DNA of 64,000 bases from Rheum nobile (taxonomy: Eukaryota > Streptophyta > Magnoliopsida > Caryophyllales > Polygonaceae), in the NCBI GenBank assembly GCA_027886185.1, contig WOAB01000568.1:7882501-7946500 (forward strand). Direction: 5' to 3'. The notes below the pieces were generated by a model that made no database searches, was not told the DNA's origin, and saw only the letters and a list, made by a program, of their open reading frames with translations. The translations under genes were made by a program, and so were the position numbers. Of this stretch, positions 46,490 to 58,900 are shown piece after piece (within the stretch, counting starts at the first letter, position 1; each line of letters opens with the position of its first letter).

Positions 46490-49400
46490 AAGCAGGGGAA
46501 GCATAAGGGAGTAGAGTCGCAGCAAGGGTCAGTTCATCAGAGCAACCGACCTAGGTTCAAGCCTGCCGAGACTCCTAGCCCGTCAGTTCAGACGACTGCT
46601 CAGAACAAGGGAAAGACCCCGACTGTTTCTGGAAGTCAGGGTCAACGCTTGTACGAGATGCATGAAACAGATGGAACCAATGCTCCAATTGCTCAAGGTA
46701 CTTTATACCTTCACTCTACTTCAATGTGCATTCTATTTGATTCTGGTGCTATGCATTCCTTTATTTCGGATAGCTGTGTTAGCAAGTTAGACTTAGTGTG
46801 CAATGATTCGTGCGACCCTTTCGTCGTTAGTCTTCCTAATGGAGAACGTTTGGTGGGAACCAAGCATCTGTCCGACTTTCCAATTACCATTCAGGGTAAG
46901 GAGTTTGAGGCAGATCTGATCTGTATAGCCATGGCTCCATACGACATCATTCTTGGTATGGATTGGCTGACGCGTCACAAGGTGGTGATCGACTTCAGTT
47001 CAAGAACGGTGACAGTGTCATCTGGGGGCCAGTTCGTGTGCAAGTTCAAAGGTCGGAATGACGCTGATAACGGTAAGCTGATCAATGCGATGGCTGCGTT
47101 TAAGCTACTACGACAAGGATGTGTAGGGTACCTTTGCTACTTGGATTCGCCCGCGAATGATGGACCTGAGGTTCTTGATATTCCTATGGTTAGGGAGTTT
47201 TCGGATGTCTTTCCGGAAGAAATTCCTGGATTACCCCCGAACCGTGATGTAGAGTTTTCAATTGATCTTGAGCCTGGTACGGCGTCAATTTCCAAATCAC
47301 CGTATCGGATGGCTCCAGCTGAGATGCAAGAGTTGAAGAATCAACTTGAAGATCTTCTTGACAAAGGTTATGTCAGGCCGAGTGCATCGTCGTGGGGTGC
47401 TCCGGTATTGTTCGTCAAAAAGAAGGATGGATCGTTCCGACTTTATATCGACTATCGAGAGTTGAACAAGGTGACGATCAAGAACAAGTATCCTCTGCCT
47501 AGGATTGATGACTTGTTGGACCAGTTGCAGGGAGCAAAGGTTTTCTCCAAGATCGACCTGAGATCGGGTTATCACCAACTCAGAATTCGTGAACAGGACA
47601 TTCCTAGAACTGCATTCAGGACCAGATATGGTCATTACGAGTTCTTAGTGATGCCTTTTGGGCTTACAAATGCTGCAGCTGTCTTTATGGACCTGATGAA
47701 TCGATGTTTTCACCAGTACTTGGACAAGTTCGTAGTGGTCTTCATAGACGACATTCTGATCTACTCTCCAAGTGAAGAAGTCCACGAGGAACATCTGCGG
47801 ATTGCTTTGTCAATCCTTAGACAACATCAGCTTTATGCTAAACTGTCCAAGTGTGAATTCTGGATGAAAGATGTGGTTTTCTTAGGCCACGTGATCAATG
47901 AGAATGGGGTTATGGTTGATCCCCAAAAGATTAAAGCGGTGGCTAATTGGACACAGCCCCAGAACGTGAAGGAGGTGTGCAGTTTTCTTGGGCTTGTCGG
48001 GTATTATAGAAGGTTCGTAGAAGGATTTTCAAAGATCGCTCTACCTATGACTAATCTACTCTGCAAGGTGCATAAGAAGTTTGTCTGGAATGACAAGTGC
48101 GAGGCTAGTTTCCAGGAGTTGAAACGACGACTGACCTCGGCACCCGTGTTAGCACTCCCAGAGGGGAATGACGATTATGTGGTCTATAGTGATGCTTCAA
48201 AGTATGGTCTTGGTTGTGTTTTGATGCAGAGGGGCAAAGTCATTGCTTATGCATCCAGGCAACTCAAGACTTACAAAGAAAACTATCCGACACATGATCT
48301 TGAGCTAGCAGCGGTTGTCTTTGCGCTGAAGATTTGGAGGCATTACCTCTACGGTATAAGATGCCAAGTCTTCACTGACCACAAAAGTCTCAAGTATATA
48401 TTTACTCAAAATGAGCTAAATATGAGACAACGCCGCTGGCTAGAGTTGCTCAAGGACTACGACATGGAGTTGCTGTATCATCCGGGCAAGGCTAATATAG
48501 TAGCTGATGCACTGAGCCGGAAGACAACTCATGAGACTGTAGTTGCTCTATTTACTGCTCAGACCAAGCTAAACCAAGAGTCATGCGACATTGAAGTCTT
48601 GTATGATCAGCGTAGATGTTTCCTGAGTATGCTGGAAATTCAGGCTACACTGTTGGATCAGATCAAGGAAAAGCAAGTCGATGACATCATCTTGGTGAAG
48701 TTAAGCAGTGAGGTGATGGATGGGAAAGCTCCTAGTTTCGTGATTCAGGATGATGGATCGTTGTGGTTTCAAGACAGAATCTGTGTGCCAGACATGGAAG
48801 GTCTTCGTCAGTTGGTGATGAAGGAAGCTCATTCATCTGCTTATTCTGTGCATCCAGGCTCCAGCAAGATGTACAAGGATATGAGGAAGAAGTTTTGGTG
48901 GCCAAACATGAAGTGGGATGTAGCAGACTTCGTGGCTAGGTGCTTGACTTGTCAGAAGGTCAAGATTGAGCATCGCAGGCCAGGTGGTGAGTTGCTACCT
49001 CTCCCTGTGCCAGAGTGGAAGTGGGAAGGCATTGCCATGGATTTTGTCACAGGGCTACCCAAGACTCGAGGTCAGAAAGATGCTATCTGGGTGATCATGG
49101 ATCGACTTACGAAGAGTGCTCATTTCATAGCCATTAAGACCACGTGGGAAGTCCAGAAGTTAGCAGAGGTCTATCAGAAGGAGATTGTCCGTTTGCATGG
49201 TATCCCTAAGACCATTATATCTGATCGAGATGGCCATTTCATGTCGAGGTTCTGGAAGGAGCTTCATAAGGCTATAGGAACCGAGTTAAGGTTCAGTACA
49301 GCTTTTCATCCTCAGACAGATGGTCAGTCTGAAAGGATCATCCAGACTCTAGAGGATATGCTTAGAGCTTGTGTGCTCGATCGTCCGACTAGCTGGGAGG

Positions 49401-50089
49401 ACAACTTGAGTCAGATTGAGTTCACATACAACAATAGCTGGCATGCTACAATCAAGATGGCTCCGTTTGAAGCTTTGTACGGTCGCAGATGCAGATCTCC
49501 GATTTGTTGGGACGATAACGCCGATAAGATTCTGCTTGGACCAGAGTTGGTCGAGAGGACAACTGCAGATATTGCTTTGATCAGGCAGAGAATGTTGACT
49601 GCTCAGAGTCGACAGAAATCTTACGCAGATAAGAAGCGTAGGAATGTCGAGTTCGAGGTTGGCGACAAGGTCTTCGTCAAGGTGTCGCCTTCCAAAGGAG
49701 TTTTCAGGTTTGGGAAGCGTGGGAAGCTTAACCCTCGCTACGTGGGACCGTTCGAGATTCTGGATAGGGTGGGAACCTTAGCGTACTGCTTGGCGTTGCC
49801 GCCATCGGCTCACCCGGTGCATAACGTGTTCCACGTATCTTTACTCAGAAAGTATGTGCCAGATGAGTCTCATGTGCTTAGCTATGAGGACATCGAGATT
49901 CAAGCTAATGGTACTTATGAAAAGTTGCCCGTGCGCATTTTGGAGCGTCGAGAGAAGCGTTTGCACAACAAGATCGTGCCGTTCGTACGAGTGCTGTGGT
50001 CCAAGTCAGGGACCGAAGAAGTTATTTGGGAGACGTGGGAAACCGAGTCAGATATGCTCAGGCATTTTCCCGAGTTATTTCCGGCCTAA
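46490..50089 (+). CDS. Tekay pol: protease, RT, RNase H, integrase, chromodomain
   Basis: Open for about 1200 codons in the gag frame; it needs no own start because pol is expressed as a gag fusion. Counting from Leu at 46649: protease active site FDSGAMHSFIS about 30-40; RT from YRMAPAEMQE (about 216) with catalytic FIDDILIY about 364; RNase H YSDASKYGLGCVL about 511; integrase HHCC (His near 727, CLTCQ near 767) and D-D-E: MDFVTGLPK about 797, SDRDGHFMS about 858, Glu in QSERIIQT about 894; RYVGPFEIL about 1030; chromodomain PVRILERREK to TEEVIWE about 1093-1130. The domain order, with integrase last and a chromodomain, defines a chromovirus; Tekay/Del clade is my best fit. All catalytic residues visible look intact. 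Confidence 0.95.
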   Translation, partial: KQGKHKGVESQQGSVHQSNRPRFKPAETPSPSVQTTAQNKGKTPTVSGSQGQRLYEMHETDGTNAPIAQGTLYLHSTSMCILFDSGAMHSFISDSCVSKLDLVCNDSCDPFVVSLPNGERLVGTKHLSDFPITIQGKEFEADLICIAMAPYDIILGMDWLTRHKVVIDFSSRTVTVSSGGQFVCKFKGRNDADNGKLINAMAAFKLLRQGCVGYLCYLDSPANDGPEVLDIPMVREFSDVFPEEIPGLPPNRDVEFSIDLEPGTASISKSPYRMAPAEMQELKNQLEDLLDKGYVRPSASSWGAPVLFVKKKDGSFRLYIDYRELNKVTIKNKYPLPRIDDLLDQLQGAKVFSKIDLRSGYHQLRIREQDIPRTAFRTRYGHYEFLVMPFGLTNAAAVFMDLMNRCFHQYLDKFVVVFIDDILIYSPSEEVHEEHLRIALSILRQHQLYAKLSKCEFWMKDVVFLGHVINENGVMVDPQKIKAVANWTQPQNVKEVCSFLGLVGYYRRFVEGFSKIALPMTNLLCKVHKKFVWNDKCEASFQELKRRLTSAPVLALPEGNDDYVVYSDASKYGLGCVLMQRGKVIAYASRQLKTYKENYPTHDLELAAVVFALKIWRHYLYGIRCQVFTDHKSLKYIFTQNELNMRQRRWLELLKDYDMELLYHPGKANIVADALSRKTTHETVVALFTAQTKLNQESCDIEVLYDQRRCFLSMLEIQATLLDQIKEKQVDDIILVKLSSEVMDGKAPSFVIQDDGSLWFQDRICVPDMEGLRQLVMKEAHSSAYSVHPGSSKMYKDMRKKFWWPNMKWDVADFVARCLTCQKVKIEHRRPGGELLPLPVPEWKWEGIAMDFVTGLPKTRGQKDAIWVIMDRLTKSAHFIAIKTTWEVQKLAEVYQKEIVRLHGIPKTIISDRDGHFMSRFWKELHKAIGTELRFSTAFHPQTDGQSERIIQTLEDMLRACVLDRPTSWEDNLSQIEFTYNNSWHATIKMAPFEALYGRRCRSPICWDDNADKILLGPELVERTTADIALIRQRMLTAQSRQKSYADKKRRNVEFEVGDKVFVKVSPSKGVFRFGKRGKLNPRYVGPFEILDRVGTLAYCLALPPSAHPVHNVFHVSLLRKYVPDESHVLSYEDIEIQANGTYEKLPVRILERREKRLHNKIVPFVRVLWSKSGTEEVIWETWETESDMLRHFPELFPA

Positions 50090-50107
50090 GTTTCGGGGTC
50101 GAAACTT

Positions 50108-50131
50108 CTTTTAAGGGGGGGGGGGGGGAGA
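50108..50131 (+). other. Polypurine tract with expanded G run
   Basis: CTTTTAAGGGGG continues as a run of about 13 G, then AG and the LTR. The earlier copy at 6180 has AAGGGGGAAG. The G run is a lengthened plus-strand primer or an assembly-sensitive homopolymer. Confidence 0.8.
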
Positions 50132-51074
50132 TGTGATACCCCGTATTTTTGTAAGGTTATTTTGGGAATTTTGGAATTTTCCCGAGTACCCGTTTAGTAC
50201 GTCGGATTTAATTCAGGTAGCTTGAGACATTCTGTAATGTGCTCTGTATCTGTAATATTTTTCTCATTGAAATAAAATACAGACGACGTGCTTCGGATGT
50301 TTATACGCATTCGCGTACGATAATTTTTATCCCGGGTTAATGTCTTGCTCATTCAAGAGCTGAATGGGCGGGAAAAGGCAAAAACGGCGACCGCCGTACA
50401 GTAACGGCGCCCGCCGTCGCTGGGCCCGAAGTGTCAGGCCGTCGTCTCCTACTCTGGGCTCGCCAGGGCTAGGAACGGCGACCGCCATAATTACGGCGCA
50501 CGTCGCGGCCCCGCCATAGGCAAAGTTGCGGCGCCCGCCGTGATTACCCAGCAGTCATTACCCGCTGGTCGCCGGCGAGCTCTGGCCGCGCCGATCTAGC
50601 CCTGCTCGGCCTCGTCTAGGGTGATGATGATGCTCCCATTGCTTTGGCTATAAAAGGAGGTGTTGGGGGAAGGATTTTGAGCCATCCCAGCACCGAATCT
50701 CTGCCAAATTTTCGCCTCGTCGGAGTGTTAGTTTCGCCGGATTTCGGAAGCTTCGTTGGTGTCGGTTGGTGGTGTTTCCAGAAGCCCTTGTGAAGACTTT
50801 TATTTGCCTTTGAAGGTTGGAACCCAGGCAAGGCAAAAAGGGGTCGAAACGCGCATCATTTGGGTGAGTTTTTCTCTCGTTCTGTCGTCGGAGTTCTTCA
50901 CGGCGACCGCCGTGTTCTTTACGGCGCCCGCCGTGATGAATGCGGCGACCGCCGCCAAGAACGGCGACCGCCGCCAGTGCCCAGAATGCCTTTGTGGCTT
51001 TGGCTTGGTTGGTTGTCGTCGTGGCGTCTTTCCTTTCGATTTCTTTCGCCGTTTTTAGATTCGTACTGTTGTTA
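50132..51074 (+). repeat. 3' LTR of the Tekay element, truncated to 943 bp
   Basis: Matches 41532-42479 closely (TATA box at 50645-50658, GC clusters 50384-50420, 50474-50542 and 50900-50973), then stops after TACTGTTGTTA. The remaining 1.5 kb of LTR, the target duplication and the rest of the copia LTR are absent. The divergence from the 5' LTR is low, so insertion was recent. Confidence 0.93.
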
Positions 51075-52002
51075 GAAGGTCCGGTCCGTCTCCAGAAATC
51101 TCGGGATGACATCCTTGGGACAACACTCGAGAGGTGACCGTCGGTTCAAGATGTGACGTCTGACAAAAACATCACTGATTGCATATCATTCCAATAAATG
51201 TATAAATGATGTGAATCATTATTGCCACAAAGAGAATCAAGGAAATCAATGGCGAAAATCAAGGAAGCATTAACTCCCTGGGAAAATTCAAGGGATTTGT
51301 CTTCAACAACTATATCCACAACTTGGGTATCAAGGAAGAGAATATTTGAAATATTCCTAGGATACTTTCTAGCTATATATAGGTTTTGCCTTCTACTTAG
51401 TTCAAGCAGCCCTCTATCATTGTTCTATCATTGTTTTACTTGAAACAAGAGATCATTCTTATGCTTAGTCCGTTATTCCAGTATTGAAGCGACCGAAGGC
51501 TAAAATTTTGTATTTGATTAGTCTCTTATTCCAGGAAGATAAGTTTATATTACATCCGTTTAATCTCTTTATCTTGATTGTTAAGTTGATTTGGATTATT
51601 TAGATATTACTCATTTTATTGTTGTCTAGTTGTCCCCTCTTTAAGCGATTCAGGTCGGTTCGATCTTTTTCGCTCAAAACAATATACAAGAAGAGTTTGA
51701 ACTTTGAACTGAAGTGGTTCGATTGCGTTTGGTTAAAAGTACTTAGAAGTGCCTGTAACTTTTTTAATCATTGCAGGTGTTTGGTTAGTTTTAGGAGGTT
51801 GTGTTTCAAACACGGTAGACTACACATATGGGCTATAGAGAGCCTATTCCTGAAAGTATAACGATTGGGTTTTAATGTTTAATTGATCCCAAGCCGGTCT
51901 GCGGTCCAGGACACCTAATGTCTGCAATCAAATGTCACTTACAAGTATCATACTATTGTTTACATGCTAGTATTTGATTACAGTGACCACCTTTTTCTAT
52001 AG
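51075..52002. other. Unassigned DNA, probably including intron of the B3-domain gene
   Basis: Starts GAAGGTCCGGTCCGTCTCCA. No LTR, transposase or exon was recognised. The final part is T-rich and ends in CTTTTTCTATAG, a good splice acceptor. Confidence 0.45.
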
Positions 52003-52096
52003 GGGTACATCATTCGTGTCAATTCCTTAGAAGAAAGCAAGGAAGATAAAGATGACGGCAAGGACAATAATGATGGACCTAGAAAAACAAGATCAG
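52003..52096 (+). pseudogene. Exon of a B3-domain gene, C-terminal region
   Basis: Between an AG acceptor (CTATAG, 52002) and a GT donor (CAGGTGAATT, 52097), the frame encodes YIIRVNSLEESKEDKDDGK and then an acidic, Asn/Asp-rich tail. YIIRVN is the closing strand of the B3 fold in the At3g19184/At5g42700-type proteins, and an acidic tail follows it in that subfamily. Same strand and correct order with 35446-35526. The first half of the B3 fold is not present nearby. Assignment from memory. Confidence 0.6.
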
Positions 52097-52472
52097 GTGA
52101 ATTCATTAGTCTCAGTATATCTCTGTGTATGTTTGTTCTTTAATGGGTGGATCTATTTCCTGCTCACCAGACTCATGCTGTGTGACGTTTAACTCAGACG
52201 GTTCTGAAAACAACATTTAATTGATTTTATGCAATTCCTTGCTTGCAAGCTAGAAGTGCATGAACTACCTTGTTTACCTCATCTGGTGACTATTGGTTAT
52301 TTTTATAAAATATAATACACTGCTTGAATGCTTCAGTTTCAAAAATCTTTTCCGTTTTGACCACTAATGCATGAGCTCAACTGCACAGCACAGTTGAAGG
52401 TGGCTGATGGAAATGCATCAATCTGAAGCAGTTTTTGACACTTAAGGCAATAGGGGACTATGATATTTTAAC
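52097..52472 (+). other. 3' flank of the B3-domain exon
   Basis: Intron-like sequence beginning GTGAATTC, with a possible acceptor TTGAATGCTTCAG at about 52337. A further exon is not identifiable. Confidence 0.4.
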
Positions 52473-52735
52473 GGGGAACTTGTTTGCACCAGTTTTTTTT
52501 TATTTCGCACCGCTTTTAAACGCAACAATGTAGCGTTTAAAAAAATAAAAATAAAAATTGAACGCTACGTCGTTGCGTTTAAACTGAATCGGTTCAACTT
52601 TCTGAACCGGTTCAGTTTAAACGCCACGACGTAGCGTTCAAGCTTTTATAAAAAAAATTAAAAAAAGTAAACCGTTTAAAAAAAAAAAAACGGTTCAGTT
52701 TAAACGCAACGACGTAGCGTTTAAAAAAATATTTT
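52473..52735 (+). repeat. Leader plus AAACGC hairpin modules
   Basis: The leader (CTTGTTTGCACC..., TTTCGCACCGCTTTTAAACGC) resembles those at 17149 and 35413. Modules at 52515-52541 (TTTAAACGC / GCGTTTAAA), 52558-52582, 52614-52640 and 52699-52726 have AT-rich outer arms instead of the GGG/CCC arms of the other loci. Confidence 0.7.
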
Positions 52736-52742
52736 TTTTCTT

Positions 52743-52965
52743 CAAAATTGTACTTTTTTCCATAATCATGTAGATAATTTCAATACGAGTCCGTACATAT
52801 AAAATTCGTCCAAAACAGACATCGTTTGCCCCTCCAAAAGCCCAAAAAACGAAGTCTTCCTACCTTTTTTTTTTTACAATTTGGTGCCCCACATATAGAG
52901 CATTGTAGTGAAAATTTTTGGTATTTTCGACATTTTTCTACTATATTTTTATATAAAATTTTAAT
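52743..52965 (+). repeat. Left inverted arm bracketing the satellite
   Basis: This sequence (for example AATACGAGTCCGTACATATA, AACAGACATCGTTTGCCCCT) reappears in reverse complement at 60658-60893. The satellite begins directly at its inner end (AATACGAG then TATATAACTATACG). Confidence 0.88.
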
Positions 52966-55900
52966 ACGAGTATATAACTATACGTTAGAACCATAATATA
53001 TAATTATAGTATATAACTATAATATATAGCAATAGTATATAACTATACAATATAAGAATAGTATATAACTATACGATATAACAATAGCATATAGCTATAG
53101 TATATAACAATATAATATAACAATAGTATATAGCTATAGTATATAACTATACGATATAACCATAGTATATAACTATTCGTTAGAACCATAATATATAATT
53201 ATAGTATATAACCATAGTATATAACTATACGGAATAACAATAGTATATAACTATACGATATAACAATAGTATATAACTATACGATATAAAATTTGTACAT
53301 AACCATAGTACATTAGAATCATAATATATAATTATAGTATATAAATATACGATATAAACAGAGTATATAACTATTCGTTAGAACCATAATATATAATTAT
53401 AGTATATAACCATAGTATATAACTATACGATATAACAATAGTATATAACTATACGATATAAAATTTGTATATAACCATAGTACGTTAGAACTATAATATA
53501 TAATTATAGTATATAACTATACGATATAACCATGGTATATAACTATAGTATATAAATGAACGATATAGAAATAGTATATTATAACTATACGATATAACAA
53601 TAGTTTATAACTATACGATATAACCATAGTATATAATTATACAATATAACAATAGTATATAGTTATAGTATATAACTATACGATATAACCATAGTATATA
53701 ACTATTCGTTAGAACCATAATATATAATTATAGTATATAACTATACGATATAACCATAGTATATAACTATACGATATAACAATAGTATATAACTATACGA
53801 TATAACAATAGTATATAGCTATAGTATATAACTATACGATATAACAATAGTATATAACTATACGATATAACAATAGTATATAGCTATAGTATATAACAAT
53901 ACCATATAACAATAGTATATAACTATACGATATAACAATAGTATATAGCTATAGTATATAACAATACGATATAACAATAGTATATAGCTATAGTATATAA
54001 CTATACGATATAACCATAGTATATAACTATTCGTTAGAACCATAATATATAATTATAGTATATAACCATAGTATATAACTATAGGATATAACAATAGTAT
54101 ATAACTATAGTATATAACTATACGATATAAAATTTGTATATAACCATAGTACGTTAGAACCATAATATATAATTATAGTATATAACTATACGATATAACC
54201 ATGGTATATAACTATAGTATATAAATGAACGATATAGCAATAGTATATATATAACTATACGATATAACAATAGTATATAATTATACGATATAACCATAGT
54301 ATATAATTATACGATATAACAATAGTATATAGCTATAGTATATATAACTATACGATATAACCATAGTATATAACTATTCGTTAGAACCATAATATATAAT
54401 TATAGTATATAACTATACGATATAAAATTTGTATATAACCATAATACGTTAGAACCATAATATATAATTGTAGTATATAACTATACGATATAACCATGGT
54501 ATATAACTATAGTATATAACTATACGATATAACCATAGTATATATATAACTGTACGATATAACCATAGTATATAATTATACGATATAACAATAGTATATA
54601 GCTATAGTATATATAACTATACGATATAACCATAGTATATAACTATTCGTTAGAACCATAATATATAATTATAGTATATAACTATACGATATAAAATTTG
54701 TATATAACCATAGTACGTTAGAACCATAATATATAATTATAGTATATAACTATACGATATAACTATACGATATAACCATAGTATATAACTATACGATATA
54801 ACCATAGTATATAATTATACGATATAACAATAGTATATAGCTATAGTATATATAACTATACGATATAACAATAGTATATAACTATACGATATAACCATAG
54901 TATATAACTATACGATATAACCATAGTATATAATTATACGATATAACAATAGTATATAGCTATAGTATATATAACTATACGATATAACAATAGTATATAA
55001 CTATACGATATAACCATAGTATATAATTATAGGATATAACAATAATATATAGCTATAGTATATAAATGAACGATATAGCAATATTATATAACTATACAAT
55101 ATAACAATAGTATATAACAATACGATATAACAATAGTATATAACCATAGTATATAACTATACGATATAACAATAGTATATAACTATACGATATAAAATTT
55201 GTATATAACCATAGTACGTTAGAACCATAATATATAATTATAGTATATAACTATACGATATAACCATGGTATGTAACTATAGTATATAAATGAACGATAT
55301 AGCAATAGTATATTATAACTATACGATATAACAATAGTTTATAACTATACGATATAACCATAGTATATAATTATACAATATAACAATAGTATATAGCTAT
55401 AGTATATAACTATACGATATAACCATAGTATATAACTATTCGTTAGAACCATAATATATAATTATAGTATATAACTATAATATATAGCAATAGTATATAA
55501 CTATACAATATAACAATAGTATATAACTATACGATATAACAATAGCATATAGCTATAGTATATAACAATATAATATAACAATAGTATATAGCTATAGTAT
55601 ATAACTATACGATATAACCATAGTATATAACTATTCGTTAGAACCATAATATATAATTATAGTATATAACCATAGTATATAACTATACGGAATAACAATA
55701 GTATATAACTATACGATATAACAATAGTATATAACTATACGATATAAAATTTGTATATAACCATAGTACATTAGAATCATAATATATAATTATAGTATAT
55801 AAATATACGATATAAACAGAGTATATAACTATTCGTTAGAACCATAATATATAATTATAGTATATAACCATAGTATATAACTATACGATATAACAATAGT

Positions 55901-58900
55901 ATATAACTATACGATATAAAATTTGTATATAACCATAGTACGTTAGAACCATAATATATAATTATAGTATATAACTATACGATATAACCGTGGTATATAA
56001 CTATAGTATATAAATGAACGATATAGCAATAGTATATTATAACTATACGATATAACAATAGTTTATAACTATACGATATAACCATAGTATATAATTATAC
56101 AATATAACAATAGTATATAGCTATAGTATATAACTATATGATATAACCATAGTATATAACTATTCGTTAGAACCATAATATATAATTATAGTATATAACT
56201 ATACGATATAACCATAGTATATAACTATACGATATAACAATAGTATATAACTATACGATATAACAATAGTATATAACTATACGATATAACTATACGATAT
56301 AACAATAGTATATAACTATACGATATAACAATAGTATATAGCTATAGTATATAACAATACCATATAACAATAGTATATAACTATACGATATAACAATAGT
56401 ATATAGCTATAGTATATAACAATACGATATAACAATAGTATATAGCTATAGTATATAACTATACGATATAACCATAGTATATAACTATTCGTTAGAACCA
56501 TAATATATAATTATAGTATATAACCATAGTATATAACTATAGGATATAACAATAGTATATAACTATACGATATAAAATTTGTATATAACCATAGTACGTT
56601 AGAACCATAATATATAATTATAGTATATAACTATACGATATAACCATGGTATATAACTATAGTATATAAATGAACGATATAGCAATAGTATATATATAAC
56701 TATACGATATAACAATAGTATATAATTATACGATATAACCATAGTATATAATTATACGATATAACAATAGTATATAGCTATAGTATATATAACTATACGA
56801 TATAACCATAGTATATAACTATTCGTTAGAACCATAATATATAATTATAGTATATAACTATACGATATAAAATTTGTATATAACCATAGTACGTTAGAAC
56901 CATAATATATAATTGTAGTATATAACTATACGATATAACCATGGTATATAACTATAGTATATAACTATACGATATAACCATAGTATATAGCTATAGTATA
57001 TATAACTATACGATATAACCATAGTATATAACTATTCGTTAGAACCATAATATATAATTATAGTATATAACTATACGATATAAAATTTGTATATAACCAT
57101 AGTACGTTAGAACCATAATATATAATTATAGTATATAACTATACGATATAACTATACGATATAACCATAGTATATAACTATACGATATAACCATAGTATA
57201 TTATAACTATACGATATAACAATAGTTTATAACTATACGATATAACCATAGTATATAATTATACAATATAACAATAGTATATAGCTATAGTATATAACTA
57301 TACGATATAACCATAGTATATAACTATTCGTTAGAACCATAATATATAATTATAGTATATAACTATACGATATAACCATAGTATATAACTATACGATATA
57401 ACAATAGTATATATAACTATACGATATAACAATAGTATATAGCTATAGTATATAACTATACGATATAACAATAGTATATAGCTATAGTATATAACAATAC
57501 CATATAACAATAGTATATAACTATACGATATAACAATAGTATATAGCTATAGTATATAACAATACGATATAACAATAGTATATAGCTATAGTATATAACT
57601 ATACGATATAACCATAGTATATAACTATTCGTTAGAACCATAATATATAATTATAGTATATAACCATAGTATATAACTATAGGATATAACAATAGTATAT
57701 AACTATAGTATATAACTATACGATATAAAATTTGTATATAACCATAGTACGTTAGAACCATAATATATAATTATAGTATATATAACTATACGATATAACC
57801 ATGGTATATAACTATAGTATATAAATGAACGATATAGCAATAGTATATATATAACTATACGATATAACAATAGTATATAATTATACGATATAACCATAGT
57901 ATATAATGATACGATATAACAATAGTATATAGCTATAGTATATATAACTATACGATATAACCATAGTATATAACTATTCGTTAGAACCATAATATATAAT
58001 TATAGTATATAACTATACGATATAAAATTTGTATATAACCAGAGTACGTTAGAACCATAATATATAATTGTAGTATATAACTATACGATATAACCATGGT
58101 ATATAACTATAGTATATAACTATACGATATAACCATAGTATATATATAACTATACGATATAACCATAGTATATAATTATACGATATAACAATAGTATATA
58201 GCTATAGTATATATAACTATACGATATAACCATAGTATATAACTATTCGTTAGAACCATAATATATAATTATAGTATATAACTATACGATATAAAATTTG
58301 TATATAACCATAGTACGTTAGAACCATAATATATAATTATAGTATATAACTATACGATATAACTATGGTATATAACTATAGTATATAAATGAACGATATA
58401 GCAATAGTATATTATAACTATACGATATAACAATAGTTTATAACTATACGATATAACCATAGTATATAATTATACAATATAACAATAGTATATAGCTATA
58501 GTATATAACTATACGATATAACCATAGTATATAACTATTCGTTAGAACCATAATATATAATTATAGTATATAACTATACGATATAACCATAGTATATAAC
58601 TATACGATATAACAATAGTATATAACTATACGATATAACAATAGTATATAGCTATAGTATATAACTATACGATATAACAATAGTATATAGCTATAGTATA
58701 TAACAATACCATATAACAATAGTATATAACTATACGATATAACAATAGTATATAGCTATAGTATATAACAATACGATATAACAATAGTATATAGCTATAG
58801 TATATAACTATACGATATAACCATAGTATATAACTATTCGTTAGAACCATAATATATAATTATAGTATATAACCATAGTATATAACTATAGGATATAACA

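Noticed and set aside
53858..54043. Repeated 61-codon Tyr/Ile-rich frame in the satellite, also at 56316, 57456, 58665
   Set aside because: Direct translation of the tandem repeat; no start context or gene structure.
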